Shown here: piece by piece, positions 49,950-56,483 of the stretch | Numbering within the stretch: the first letter of the stretch is position 1 | How the letters are laid out: the number at the start of each line of letters is the position of its first letter | Assembly (NCBI GenBank): GCA_018819175.1 | Contig: JAHJQQ010000035.1 | Location: 1-56,483, forward strand | Length of the DNA: 56,483 nt | Reading direction: 5' to 3' | DNA from: Gammaproteobacteria bacterium | GTDB taxonomy: Bacteria; Pseudomonadota; Gammaproteobacteria; Thiohalobacterales; Thiohalobacteraceae | Position numbers and translations under genes: made by a program | The notes under the pieces: model-generated | Database searches by the model: none | What the model was told of the DNA's origin: nothing | Seen by the model: the letters and a program-made list of their open reading frames with translations, nothing else

Positions 49950-50513
49950 ATGAGCGAGCAGATCAAAGAACAGATTTCGGCCTTTTTCGATGGAGAACTG
50001 CCGGCTGCCGAGCAGTCTTTGCTGCTGGAACGCATGGCACGTGATCCGGCGCTGCGGGCGCATTGGGACCGCTACCAATTGATTGGTGACAGTCTGCGTA
50101 AATCCTTGCCGCCGCACATCGATCTCGGTCTGGCGGATCGGGTTATGCAAGAACTCGACGCGGCACCTGTGCATCATGGTTCGGCAACATCCGCATTACA
50201 GCGCGTGTTGAAACCTGTGGCTGGACTTGCCGTGGCCGCTTCGGTCGCGGTGTTCGCGGTATTGGCCGTCCAACAGGCGCGTGCGCCGGAGCCGGGCGCC
50301 GTGCAGATCGCCGCCAAATCACAGGTCATGCCGGGCCCGGAGGCCTATACCCGCGTGGAAGGCACGCGCTGGAATACCGAAGGTGGCACACAGCACCCGC
50401 AGGTCAGCAATCAATTGAACGAGTATCTGGTCAATCACAGTGAATACGCCGCCAGCGGCGGTATGCCAGGCATGCTGCCGTATGTCCGTGTCGTAGGTTA
50501 TGACCAGGAATAA
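49950..50513 (+). CDS. rseA: Anti-sigma-E factor RseA (MucA type)
   Basis: The 187-residue protein has an N-terminal cytoplasmic anti-sigma domain (EQISAFFDGELPAAEQSLLLERMARDPALRAHWDRYQLIGDSLR), one membrane span near residues 85-106 and a periplasmic part ending MPGMLPYVRVVGYDQE. It holds RpoE inactive until cleaved by DegS and RseP-like proteases. GAGG at 49937 is the ribosome-binding site. The gap to rpoE is 16 bases. Confidence 0.93.
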   Translation: MSEQIKEQISAFFDGELPAAEQSLLLERMARDPALRAHWDRYQLIGDSLRKSLPPHIDLGLADRVMQELDAAPVHHGSATSALQRVLKPVAGLAVAASVAVFAVLAVQQARAPEPGAVQIAAKSQVMPGPEAYTRVEGTRWNTEGGTQHPQVSNQLNEYLVNHSEYAASGGMPGMLPYVRVVGYDQE

Positions 50514-50517
50514 GCGC

Positions 50518-51504
50518 ATGCATGCTGTGTCGATGCTTCTGGCGGCGTTGCTGGTCGGCAACGCCAGTGCCGGCGCCGATGCAGCCCCCAATGTCGCAGA
50601 AGACGCTCGCGATTGGTTGCGGCAGATGTCGGAGGCCTCCCAGGGTCTGAATTACCGTGGCACCTTTGTGTATCTGCACAATGGCCGCTTGGAGGCGATT
50701 CAGATTCTGCATCGCGCCGCGGAGGGCAACGAACAGGAACGTATGATCGCCCTGACCGGCGAGGCGCGCGAGGTGATCCGCGACAACGAACGGGTGACCT
50801 GCATCCTGCCCAAGAGTAAATCGGTGATGGTCGATAAGAGCATCCCGCGCAAACCTTTCCCCGCCGCGCTGCCGCACGACCTCGACGCCCTGACCAATAC
50901 CTACGAATTTCTCGTGGCGGGAGAGGACCGGGTATCCGGCTTGCCCGCGCGGATTGTGGTGATCAAGCCACGGGACGCCTATCGCTATGGTTATCGCCTC
51001 TGGTTGGACAAGGCCACCAGTCTGTTGCTCAGGTCCGACTTGACCGATGCTGAAGGCCGACCGGTTGAGCAGATGATGTTTACCGATATGCAGATACTGG
51101 ATGCACTGCCTGAAGACGACCTGGCACCGGCATTGCAGGGCAAGGACTACACTGTCGTCGATCATGCCGACAGCAAGACGGCCACTGCGGACACCGACAA
51201 GCCGCGCAGCGACTGGGTAGTCAGCGGTTTGCCGACCGGATTCATGTTGACGCACCACAACCGTCACGCGATGCACGCGGCGGCTGGCGAGGTCGAGCAT
51301 TTGGTTTTCAGCGATGGCCTGGCGACGGTTTCGGTGTATATCGAATCGCATCAGCCGGACAAGCAGGCGCCCTCGGGCTTATCCAGCATGGGGGCGGTAC
51401 ATGCCTTGGCGGTACGCCGCGGCGAGTATCAAATGACTGTGGTAGGCGAGGTGCCCCGGCGTACCGTGGAGCGCATTGAACAATCCATGCAGCATCGGCC
51501 TTGA
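50518..51504 (+). CDS. rseB: RseB/MucB periplasmic regulator
   Basis: The 328-residue protein has a signal peptide (MHAVSMLLAALLVGNASA) and the MucB_RseB segments DWLRQMSEASQGLNYRGTFVYLHNG and a C-terminal GLPTGFMLTHHNRHA. It binds RseA in the periplasm and shields it from proteolysis, and senses mislocalised lipid or outer membrane material. AGGAA seven bases before ATG 50518 makes this the start; ATG 50500 inside rseA is possible. The last part is followed by a 160-bp repeat. Confidence 0.93.
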   Translation: MHAVSMLLAALLVGNASAGADAAPNVAEDARDWLRQMSEASQGLNYRGTFVYLHNGRLEAIQILHRAAEGNEQERMIALTGEAREVIRDNERVTCILPKSKSVMVDKSIPRKPFPAALPHDLDALTNTYEFLVAGEDRVSGLPARIVVIKPRDAYRYGYRLWLDKATSLLLRSDLTDAEGRPVEQMMFTDMQILDALPEDDLAPALQGKDYTVVDHADSKTATADTDKPRSDWVVSGLPTGFMLTHHNRHAMHAAAGEVEHLVFSDGLATVSVYIESHQPDKQAPSGLSSMGAVHALAVRRGEYQMTVVGEVPRRTVERIEQSMQHRP

Positions 51505-51534
51505 GTGACTCTGTTAGGATGTACCTATGATCCC

Positions 51535-51696
51535 AAAAAAATCATTCCAGCCACGGAAACACACGGAAGACACTGAAACACAGCGTATTCCCGGAGCGAC
51601 TATTCACCCCCTTGCGGATGATGGCGGTCCCGGCGAGAAGCTGATGATCTGGTCCGGGTTTTTCCGTGTGATTCCGTGGCAAATGCGGTTTATAGC
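51535..51696. repeat. 160-bp palindromic repeat, copy 3 (ends at rseC start)
   Basis: Begins AAAAAATCATTCCAGCCACGG after ATGATCC and ends GGCAAATGCGGTTTATAGC immediately before the rseC start codon. It matches 36686-36843 and 40430-40586 through nearly its full length. It splits the rseB-rseC part of the operon. Confidence 0.85.
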
Positions 51697-52146
51697 ATGA
51701 TCGAAGAATCCGCACAGGTGGTTGCCACTGAAGGGGAGTTTGCCTGGGTCGAGACCCAGCGCCAATCAACCTGTGGCGGCTGCGCGGCCAATAAAGGCTG
51801 CGGCACCGCGACCTTGGCCAAGGTGCTGGGACAGAAGCGCACGCGCGTGCGGGCGCTGAATCACAGCGGTGCTCAGGTCGGCGATCAGGTGGTTGTGGGT
51901 GTTGAAGAGTCCGCGCTGGTGCGCGGATCATTGGCCGTGTATGCGGTACCCTTGCTGACATTACTCGCAGGCAGCATTATCGGCAGCCTGTTGGGGCGGC
52001 AATGGTCATTGGAAGGTGAAGGCCTGGCGCTGGTCTTGGGCGGCGTCGGTCTGCTGGCCGGTCTGGCCTGGCTTAAAGGGTTCACCCGGCGTATCAGTAA
52101 CGACAGTCGTTATCAGCCGGTGGTGCTGCGACGGCTGGCGGGATAA
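51697..52146 (+). CDS. rseC: RseC/MucC-type SoxR-reducing system protein
   Basis: The 149-residue inner membrane protein has VETQRQSTCGGCAANKGCG (cysteine-rich motif), two membrane spans (YAVPLLTLLAGSIIG and LALVLGGVGLLAGLAW) and a positive C-terminus. RseC positively influences sigma-E signalling and reduces SoxR in E. coli. Start ATG 51697 gives the family opening MIEESAQVVATEG; the leader is entirely the end of a 160-bp repeat, with no ordinary ribosome-binding site. A GTG at 51676 in the repeat is in frame. Confidence 0.92.
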   Translation: MIEESAQVVATEGEFAWVETQRQSTCGGCAANKGCGTATLAKVLGQKRTRVRALNHSGAQVGDQVVVGVEESALVRGSLAVYAVPLLTLLAGSIIGSLLGRQWSLEGEGLALVLGGVGLLAGLAWLKGFTRRISNDSRYQPVVLRRLAG

Positions 52147-52230
52147 TTGTCCGGTGTATCGTGTTCACGTGCCGGCAAGCTATGCAGAATTTTTATTGAG
52201 ACACAGAGATTGGCTACATTGGGAGATGTC

Positions 52231-53676
52231 ATGAAACGCATGTTTGACCGTCCGCAGGGCGGGTTCTGGATGGCTCTGATGATGGGGCTGCTGTTAACCA
52301 CGCAGGTGCAGGCACGGTCGTTGCCGGATTTCAGTGAACTGGTGGAGAACTACAGCCCGGTGGTGGTGAACATCAGTACCACTCAAAAGGCAAAGCAGCA
52401 GATGGGTGGTTTGCCACCTGGGATGGAAATGCCCAATCTGCCGGAGGACAGCCCCTTCAATGATCTGTTCAAACATTTCTTCGGTGAAGGTGGTCCCGGT
52501 GCTGAAGGCATGCCCGAGGAATTCGACGCCAAATCGCTTGGTTCCGGGTTCATCATCAGTGCCGATGGTTACATCCTGACCAACAATCATGTCGTCAAGG
52601 ATGCCGAGGAAATCATCGTGCGCCTGTTTGATCGCCGCGAACTGGTTGCCTCGGTGGTGGGTACCGATGAACGCAGCGATGTCGCGCTGCTGAAGGTCGA
52701 TGCCGAGAATCTACCGGTCGCGCATCTGGGCAAGGCCGAGCAGCTCAAAGTCGGCGAATGGGTGTTGGCGATCGGTTCGCCGTTCGGTTTCGACCGCACC
52801 GCGACCTCGGGCATCGTCAGCGCCAAGGGCCGCGCCCTGCCGCGCGAAAATTATGTGCCCTTCATCCAGACCGATGTGGCCATCAATCCCGGTAACTCGG
52901 GTGGTCCGCTGTTCAACATGGATGGCGAAGTGGTGGGTATCAACTCGCAGATCTTCAGCCGCACCGGCGGCTACATGGGCCTGTCGTTTGCAATCCCGAT
53001 CGAGGTCGCCATGGATGTGGCCGACCAGCTCAAGACCAAGGGGCATGTTACCCGCGGTTGGTTGGGCGTGCTGATTCAGGATGTGACCCGTGAACTGGCG
53101 GAATCCTTCGGCATGAAAAAGCCGATGGGCGCGCTGGTATCCAAGGTGTTGCCGGATAGCCCCGGCGCCAAGGGCGGTATTCAGGTCGGTGACGTGATTA
53201 TGGAGTTCAACGGTCGAGAAGTGGTCAATTCCGCCAATCTACCGCCGATTGTCGGCAGCACGCCGGTCGGTAAGCCGGTCGATGTCAAGGTGCTGCGTAA
53301 CGGCAAGTCACAGACATTGAGTCTGACCTTGGGCGAGCTCAAGGATGAAGACAAGCAGGCTGCCGTGGGTGAGGGTGGCCCGAAATCCACCACCAACAGC
53401 CGTCTGGGTCTTGGCATCAGTGACATTCCGCAAGATCTGCGCGAACAGCTGGAACTCAAGGAAGGTGGAGTAATGGTCAGCGAGTTGGACAGCGGCGCTG
53501 CCTCCAAGGCCGGTATCCGTAAGGGCGACGTGATTGTCATGTTCAATGGTGTCCGGGTGAAGAACGACAAGCAGTTCGGTGAGCTGGTCGACAAGGCCCC
53601 CGCCGGCGCGGCAGTCCCGGTGCTGGTGCAGCGTAGCGGTGGCCCGACCTTCCTGGCGATCAAGATTCCGGAGTAA
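52231..53676 (+). CDS. mucD: Do-family serine protease DegP/MucD
   Basis: The 481-residue periplasmic protease has a signal peptide (FWMALMMGLLLTTQVQA), the catalytic triad TNNHVV (His), RSDVALLKV (Asp) and NPGNSGGPLF (Ser), and two PDZ domains (about 285-375 and 395-481). It degrades misfolded envelope proteins and is the last gene of the rpoE operon, MucD-like in order. GGGAG at 52221-52225 precedes ATG 52231; the in-frame ATG at 52147 lacks a ribosome-binding site. Confidence 0.96.
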   Translation: MKRMFDRPQGGFWMALMMGLLLTTQVQARSLPDFSELVENYSPVVVNISTTQKAKQQMGGLPPGMEMPNLPEDSPFNDLFKHFFGEGGPGAEGMPEEFDAKSLGSGFIISADGYILTNNHVVKDAEEIIVRLFDRRELVASVVGTDERSDVALLKVDAENLPVAHLGKAEQLKVGEWVLAIGSPFGFDRTATSGIVSAKGRALPRENYVPFIQTDVAINPGNSGGPLFNMDGEVVGINSQIFSRTGGYMGLSFAIPIEVAMDVADQLKTKGHVTRGWLGVLIQDVTRELAESFGMKKPMGALVSKVLPDSPGAKGGIQVGDVIMEFNGREVVNSANLPPIVGSTPVGKPVDVKVLRNGKSQTLSLTLGELKDEDKQAAVGEGGPKSTTNSRLGLGISDIPQDLREQLELKEGGVMVSELDSGAASKAGIRKGDVIVMFNGVRVKNDKQFGELVDKAPAGAAVPVLVQRSGGPTFLAIKIPE

Positions 53677-53686
53677 TCAGGGGTCG

Positions 53687-53720
53687 GTGAGACGTGAGAC
53701 GTGAGACGTGAGACGTGAGA
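53687..53720 (+). repeat. Short tandem repeat GTGAGAC, nearly five units
   Basis: Seven-base unit GTGAGAC repeated four times plus six bases, beginning eleven bases after the degP stop codon. Such a run can change in copy number by slippage; it lies outside coding DNA. Confidence 0.8.
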
Positions 53721-53772
53721 AGGGGGGTTGGTAAGATTGAGTACGCTTAATCCTGCCAACCTCCCTTCTGAC

Positions 53773-53803
53773 GTAGGGTGTGGTGAGCGCAGCGAACCGC
53801 ACC
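53773..53803. repeat. GGTGAGC/AACCGCACC repeat, half copy
   Basis: GTAGGGTGTGGTGAGCGCAG followed by CGAACCGCACC matches the left half of the palindrome at 14600-14688, without its inverted partner. Confidence 0.6.
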
Positions 53804-53862
53804 AGAACAGCATTAATAATTAGGAGTCAGAGACGAATGGCACTTAATTAAGCCTATCCATA

Positions 53863-54002
53863 TCCGATGTAGGGCGGGATAGGCGCGTTGTTTGCGCCGT
53901 AACCCGCCAAGCGTGCCATTAGGCACACCTTTACAAAGGCGTTGGGTTGCTTCGCAATGCCTGTCGGGTTACGCGAAAAACGCTAACCCGACCTACATTG
54001 GA
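53863..54002. repeat. 140-bp palindromic repeat, copy 2
   Basis: Starts TCCGATGTAGGGCGGG and ends ACCCGACCTACATTGGA; nearly the same as 17571-17712, including the inner GCCAAGCGTGCC and GCTTCGCA blocks. It fills the gap between degP and the glutaredoxin gene together with the shorter repeats. No gene is seen from 53677 to 54046. Confidence 0.8.
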
Positions 54003-54046
54003 CTTAAGTTAAGTGCCCCTATTTTTCCGAATCTCGAATCCCGCCC

Positions 54047-54295
54047 ATGTCCCTAATCCTCTATACCCGCCACGGTTGCCACCTGTGCGAAGATTTCGAA
54101 CAGGAGCTGCAGCGTCAGCAGCTGCTGTTGGGTTTTGAGCTGCAGACCCGTAACGTCGATGCCAACCCGGACTGGGTGATGCGCTATAACGACAAGGTGC
54201 CGCTGTTGCTGGCCCATGATCAGGAAACCGAGATTTGCCGCTATTTCCTTGATCCCCAAGCCTTGCGGTCTTATCTGCCCACAGACTTTGCGTAA
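54047..54295 (+). CDS. Glutaredoxin-like family protein
   Basis: The 82-residue protein SLILYTRHGCHLCEDFEQEL has a thioredoxin fold with CHLC active site at residues 11-14 and VPLLLAHDQETEICRYF with the cis-proline valine-proline. It fits the DUF836/glutaredoxin-like family, small cytoplasmic thiol-disulfide proteins. The gene precedes lepA in several relatives. The ATG follows TCCCGCCC without a clear ribosome-binding site. Confidence 0.8.
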   Translation: MSLILYTRHGCHLCEDFEQELQRQQLLLGFELQTRNVDANPDWVMRYNDKVPLLLAHDQETEICRYFLDPQALRSYLPTDFA

Positions 54296-54490
54296 TATCC
54301 AGGCCCATCTCCCCCGTGTATAATCCGCGACTTTGGTGCTTACACCCCTGCGCCCACCGGTTTTTCCCGCACCTCCCAGTCCGGCATGCGGCGACGACTG
54401 TCGCGCAGGTATTCGGATTCACATGCAGGTAGCCATGCCGTATTTCAAAGGTCGTATAGAAATGGATGCACCCGTCCAGAGGGCTGTGCT

Positions 54491-56293
54491 GTGACTGAGA
54501 TGCGTCACATCCGCAATTTTTCCATCATCGCCCATATTGATCATGGCAAATCGACCATGGCGGATCGTTTCATTCAGACCTGTGGCGGTCTGACCGAGCG
54601 CGAGATGGAGGCCCAGGTACTCGACTCCATGGATCTGGAGCGCGAGCGCGGCATCACCATCAAGGCGCAAAGCGTGTCGCTGGATTATCAGGCGCGCGAT
54701 GGTCAGGTGTACCGCTTCAATTTCATTGATACGCCCGGTCATGTCGATTTTTCCTACGAAGTCTCGCGTTCACTCGCCGCCTGCGAAGGCGCACTGCTGA
54801 TTGTCGATGCCGCCCAAGGTGTCGAGGCGCAGAGCGTCGCCAACTGCTACACCGCGATAGAGCAGGGCCTGGAAGTGGTGCCGGTGTTGAACAAGGTCGA
54901 CCTGCCGTCCGCCGATCCCGAAAAAGTCATCACCGAAATTGAAGAGATTATCGGCATCGAGGCCGAAGACGCCGTGCGCGCCAGCGCCAAGACCGGCATT
55001 GGCGTGATTGATGTCCTGGAGGCCTTGGTCAAGCGTGTGCCTCCGCCGCAGGGTGATCGCGATGCGCCGTTGCAAGCGCTGATTATCGATTCCTGGTTCG
55101 ACAACTATGTCGGCGTGATTTCGCTGGTGCGGGTCATGCAGGGCACGCTCAAACGCGGCCAGAAGATGCAGGTGATGTCCTCGGGGCGTGCGTATCAGGT
55201 GGATAATGTCGGCATCTTCACGCCCAAACGTCTGGATATGCCGTTACTGGAGGCCGGTGATGTCGGTTATGTGATCGCCGGCATCAAGGAAATCGATGGT
55301 GCGCCGGTCGGTGATACCTTGACGCTGGTGGACAAGCCGGCGACCGCTCCGCTACCAGGATTTCAGAAGGTGCAGCCGCGCGTATTTGCCGGCCTGTTCC
55401 CGGTGATTTCCGATCAATACGAAGACCTGCGCGAGGCATTGCAGAAACTGCGCTTGAATGATGCCTCGCTGCATTTCGAGCCGGAGACCTCTTCCGCCCT
55501 GGGCTTCGGTTTCCGCTGCGGATTCCTCGGCATGCTGCATATGGAAATCGTGCAGGAACGCCTGGAACGCGAATACGACATGGATCTCATCACCACCGCG
55601 CCGACGGTGGTGTATCAGGTGTTGAACACCAAGGGTGAAGTACTCGATATCGATAATCCGTCGAGCCTGCCGCCGGTCAATTACATCGATGAAATCCGCG
55701 AACCGATCATTCTTGCCAATATCCTGGTACCGCAGGATCACCTCGGCTCAGTGATCACGCTCTGTATCGAGAAGCGCGGCGTGCAGAAGAATCTGCAATT
55801 CCTGGGTAATCAGGTGTCGGTGAGTTTCGAAATGCCGCTGGCCGAAGTGGTGCTGGATTTCTTCGACCGGCTGAAGTCGGTCAGCCGCGGTTATGCCTCG
55901 TTCGAATATCATTTCCTGCGTTTCCAGGCGGCACCGCTGGTAAAGCTGGACATCATGATCAACGGCGAACGGGTCGATGCGCTGGCGATTATCGTGCATC
56001 GTGACCAGTCTGAATATCGCGGCCGCGAGGTCGCCGAGAAGATGAAGGAGCTTATTCCCAGGCAGATGTACGATGTGGCGATTCAGGCCACCATCGGCGC
56101 GCACATCATCGCCCGCACAACGGTCAAGGCGCTGCGCAAGAACGTGACCGCCAAATGCTACGGCGGCGATGTGTCCCGCAAGCGCAAGCTGCTGGAAAAA
56201 CAGAAAGAAGGCAAGAAACGCATGAAGCAGTTTGGTAAGGTCGAAATCCCACAGTCTGCCTTCTTGGCGGTATTGCAGGTGGGTAAGAAATAG
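54491..56293 (+). CDS. lepA: Elongation factor 4 (LepA)
   Basis: The 600-residue GTPase has the G1 motif AHIDHGKST, the G2 RGITIKAQSV, G3 DTPGHVDF and G4 NKVDL, followed by EF-G-like domains and the unique LepA C-terminal domain with KRKLLEKQKEGKKRMKQ. It back-translocates stalled ribosomes. GTG at 54491 with AGAGGG seven bases upstream is the start; ATG 54500 and a longer form from 54386 are less likely. lepB normally follows lepA and would lie right of the window. Confidence 0.97.
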   Translation: MTEMRHIRNFSIIAHIDHGKSTMADRFIQTCGGLTEREMEAQVLDSMDLERERGITIKAQSVSLDYQARDGQVYRFNFIDTPGHVDFSYEVSRSLAACEGALLIVDAAQGVEAQSVANCYTAIEQGLEVVPVLNKVDLPSADPEKVITEIEEIIGIEAEDAVRASAKTGIGVIDVLEALVKRVPPPQGDRDAPLQALIIDSWFDNYVGVISLVRVMQGTLKRGQKMQVMSSGRAYQVDNVGIFTPKRLDMPLLEAGDVGYVIAGIKEIDGAPVGDTLTLVDKPATAPLPGFQKVQPRVFAGLFPVISDQYEDLREALQKLRLNDASLHFEPETSSALGFGFRCGFLGMLHMEIVQERLEREYDMDLITTAPTVVYQVLNTKGEVLDIDNPSSLPPVNYIDEIREPIILANILVPQDHLGSVITLCIEKRGVQKNLQFLGNQVSVSFEMPLAEVVLDFFDRLKSVSRGYASFEYHFLRFQAAPLVKLDIMINGERVDALAIIVHRDQSEYRGREVAEKMKELIPRQMYDVAIQATIGAHIIARTTVKALRKNVTAKCYGGDVSRKRKLLEKQKEGKKRMKQFGKVEIPQSAFLAVLQVGKK

Positions 56294-56462
56294 GTGCTAG
56301 GGACTAGGTTCTAGGAACTAGGGTTTACCTAGAACCTAGTACCTATTGATCATTACCAATTGGGATGACACAAACGCCCCTCTCCCTAACCCTCTCCCCG
56401 CAAGCGGGGAGAGGGGATAACCCCCTCTCCCGCCGGGGCGGGAGAGGGTTGGGGAGAGGGTG
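56294..56462. repeat. CTAGG and CCCTCTCCC hairpins after lepA
   Basis: TGCTAGGGACTAGGTTCTAGG pairs with CCTAGAACCTAGTACC (56295-56345). Then CCCTCTCCCTAACCCTCTCC, CCCGCAAGCGGG and two inverted GGGAGAGGG words form nested hairpins (56374-56462). These families recur at 17498, 33751, 7374 and 27371. Confidence 0.7.
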
Positions 56463-56483
56463 GCGAAGTTCTTAAATCGAGCA

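Noticed and set aside
53687..53720. Iteron-type origin or integration-host-factor array
   Set aside because: Units are seven bases and directly adjacent, with no AT-rich region or replication gene nearby; it is a simple tandem repeat.

Overview
The window looks like a chromosomal contig from a free-living gammaproteobacterium. The gene order supports this: rpoE-rseA-rseB-rseC-degP-lepA with nadB divergent, a complete rnfABCDGE operon followed by nth, purN/purM next to a DUF2066-CDP-alcohol transferase-hda cluster, and polar-type pomAB stator genes. A lipoprotein resembling SoxXA-binding proteins hints at a sulfur oxidiser (Chromatiales-like), but nothing here fixes the genus. No tRNA, rRNA or CRISPR array was seen.

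Left end (1-4514): an integron gene-cassette array without an integrase in view. Six consecutive attC sites can be read, and for each cassette the 3' R'' core is the reverse complement of its own 5' R' core. A seventh site is degenerate. The cassettes carry two unrecognised proteins, a DUF1963 protein, an exported VPLPA-CTERM protein whose C-terminal tail is encoded by its own attC, another unrecognised protein, an antitoxin with a decayed ParE/RelE-type toxin, and a GFA-family protein. An IS110/IS1111-type element enters from the left edge directly beside the first R' core.

4.5-20.3 kb: a flavin reductase-like protein, a small membrane protein, an HI0933-type flavoprotein and an SDR. Then a FliA-type promoter leads into pomA-pomB-pilZ. 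Next come clpB behind a sigma-32 promoter, def with a lipoprotein, a GcvR-like ACT protein, a ZIP transporter, pgeF and a membrane-anchored glutamate-synthase-like enzyme.

20.6-36.1 kb: DUF1841, nth and rnfABCDGE on the minus strand; a tandem-repeat block; metG; then mrp, dcd, DUF3108, purN and purM. 36.1-49.3 kb: a CDP-alcohol transferase, hda, DUF2069, wrbA and arsC, two small lipoproteins, a large PilZ-like protein, class I fumarase, and a tight operon of two thioredoxin-fold proteins, a TolC-like protein, an HlyD-like adaptor and acylphosphatase; then nadB. 49.3-56.5 kb: the sigma-E envelope-stress operon, a glutaredoxin-like protein and lepA.

The intergenic spaces are unusually rich in dispersed palindromic repeats of several families. 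Some touch genes: a 160-bp repeat ends next to the start codons of hda and rseC, a MITE-like element supplies the probable ribosome-binding site of the HI0933-type gene, and REP-like repeats contain the stop codons of at least two genes. The strongest novelty candidates are the attC-encoded sorting-signal tail, the repeat families abutting start codons, two PilZ proteins with split domains, and an export-like operon with no inner-membrane pump.
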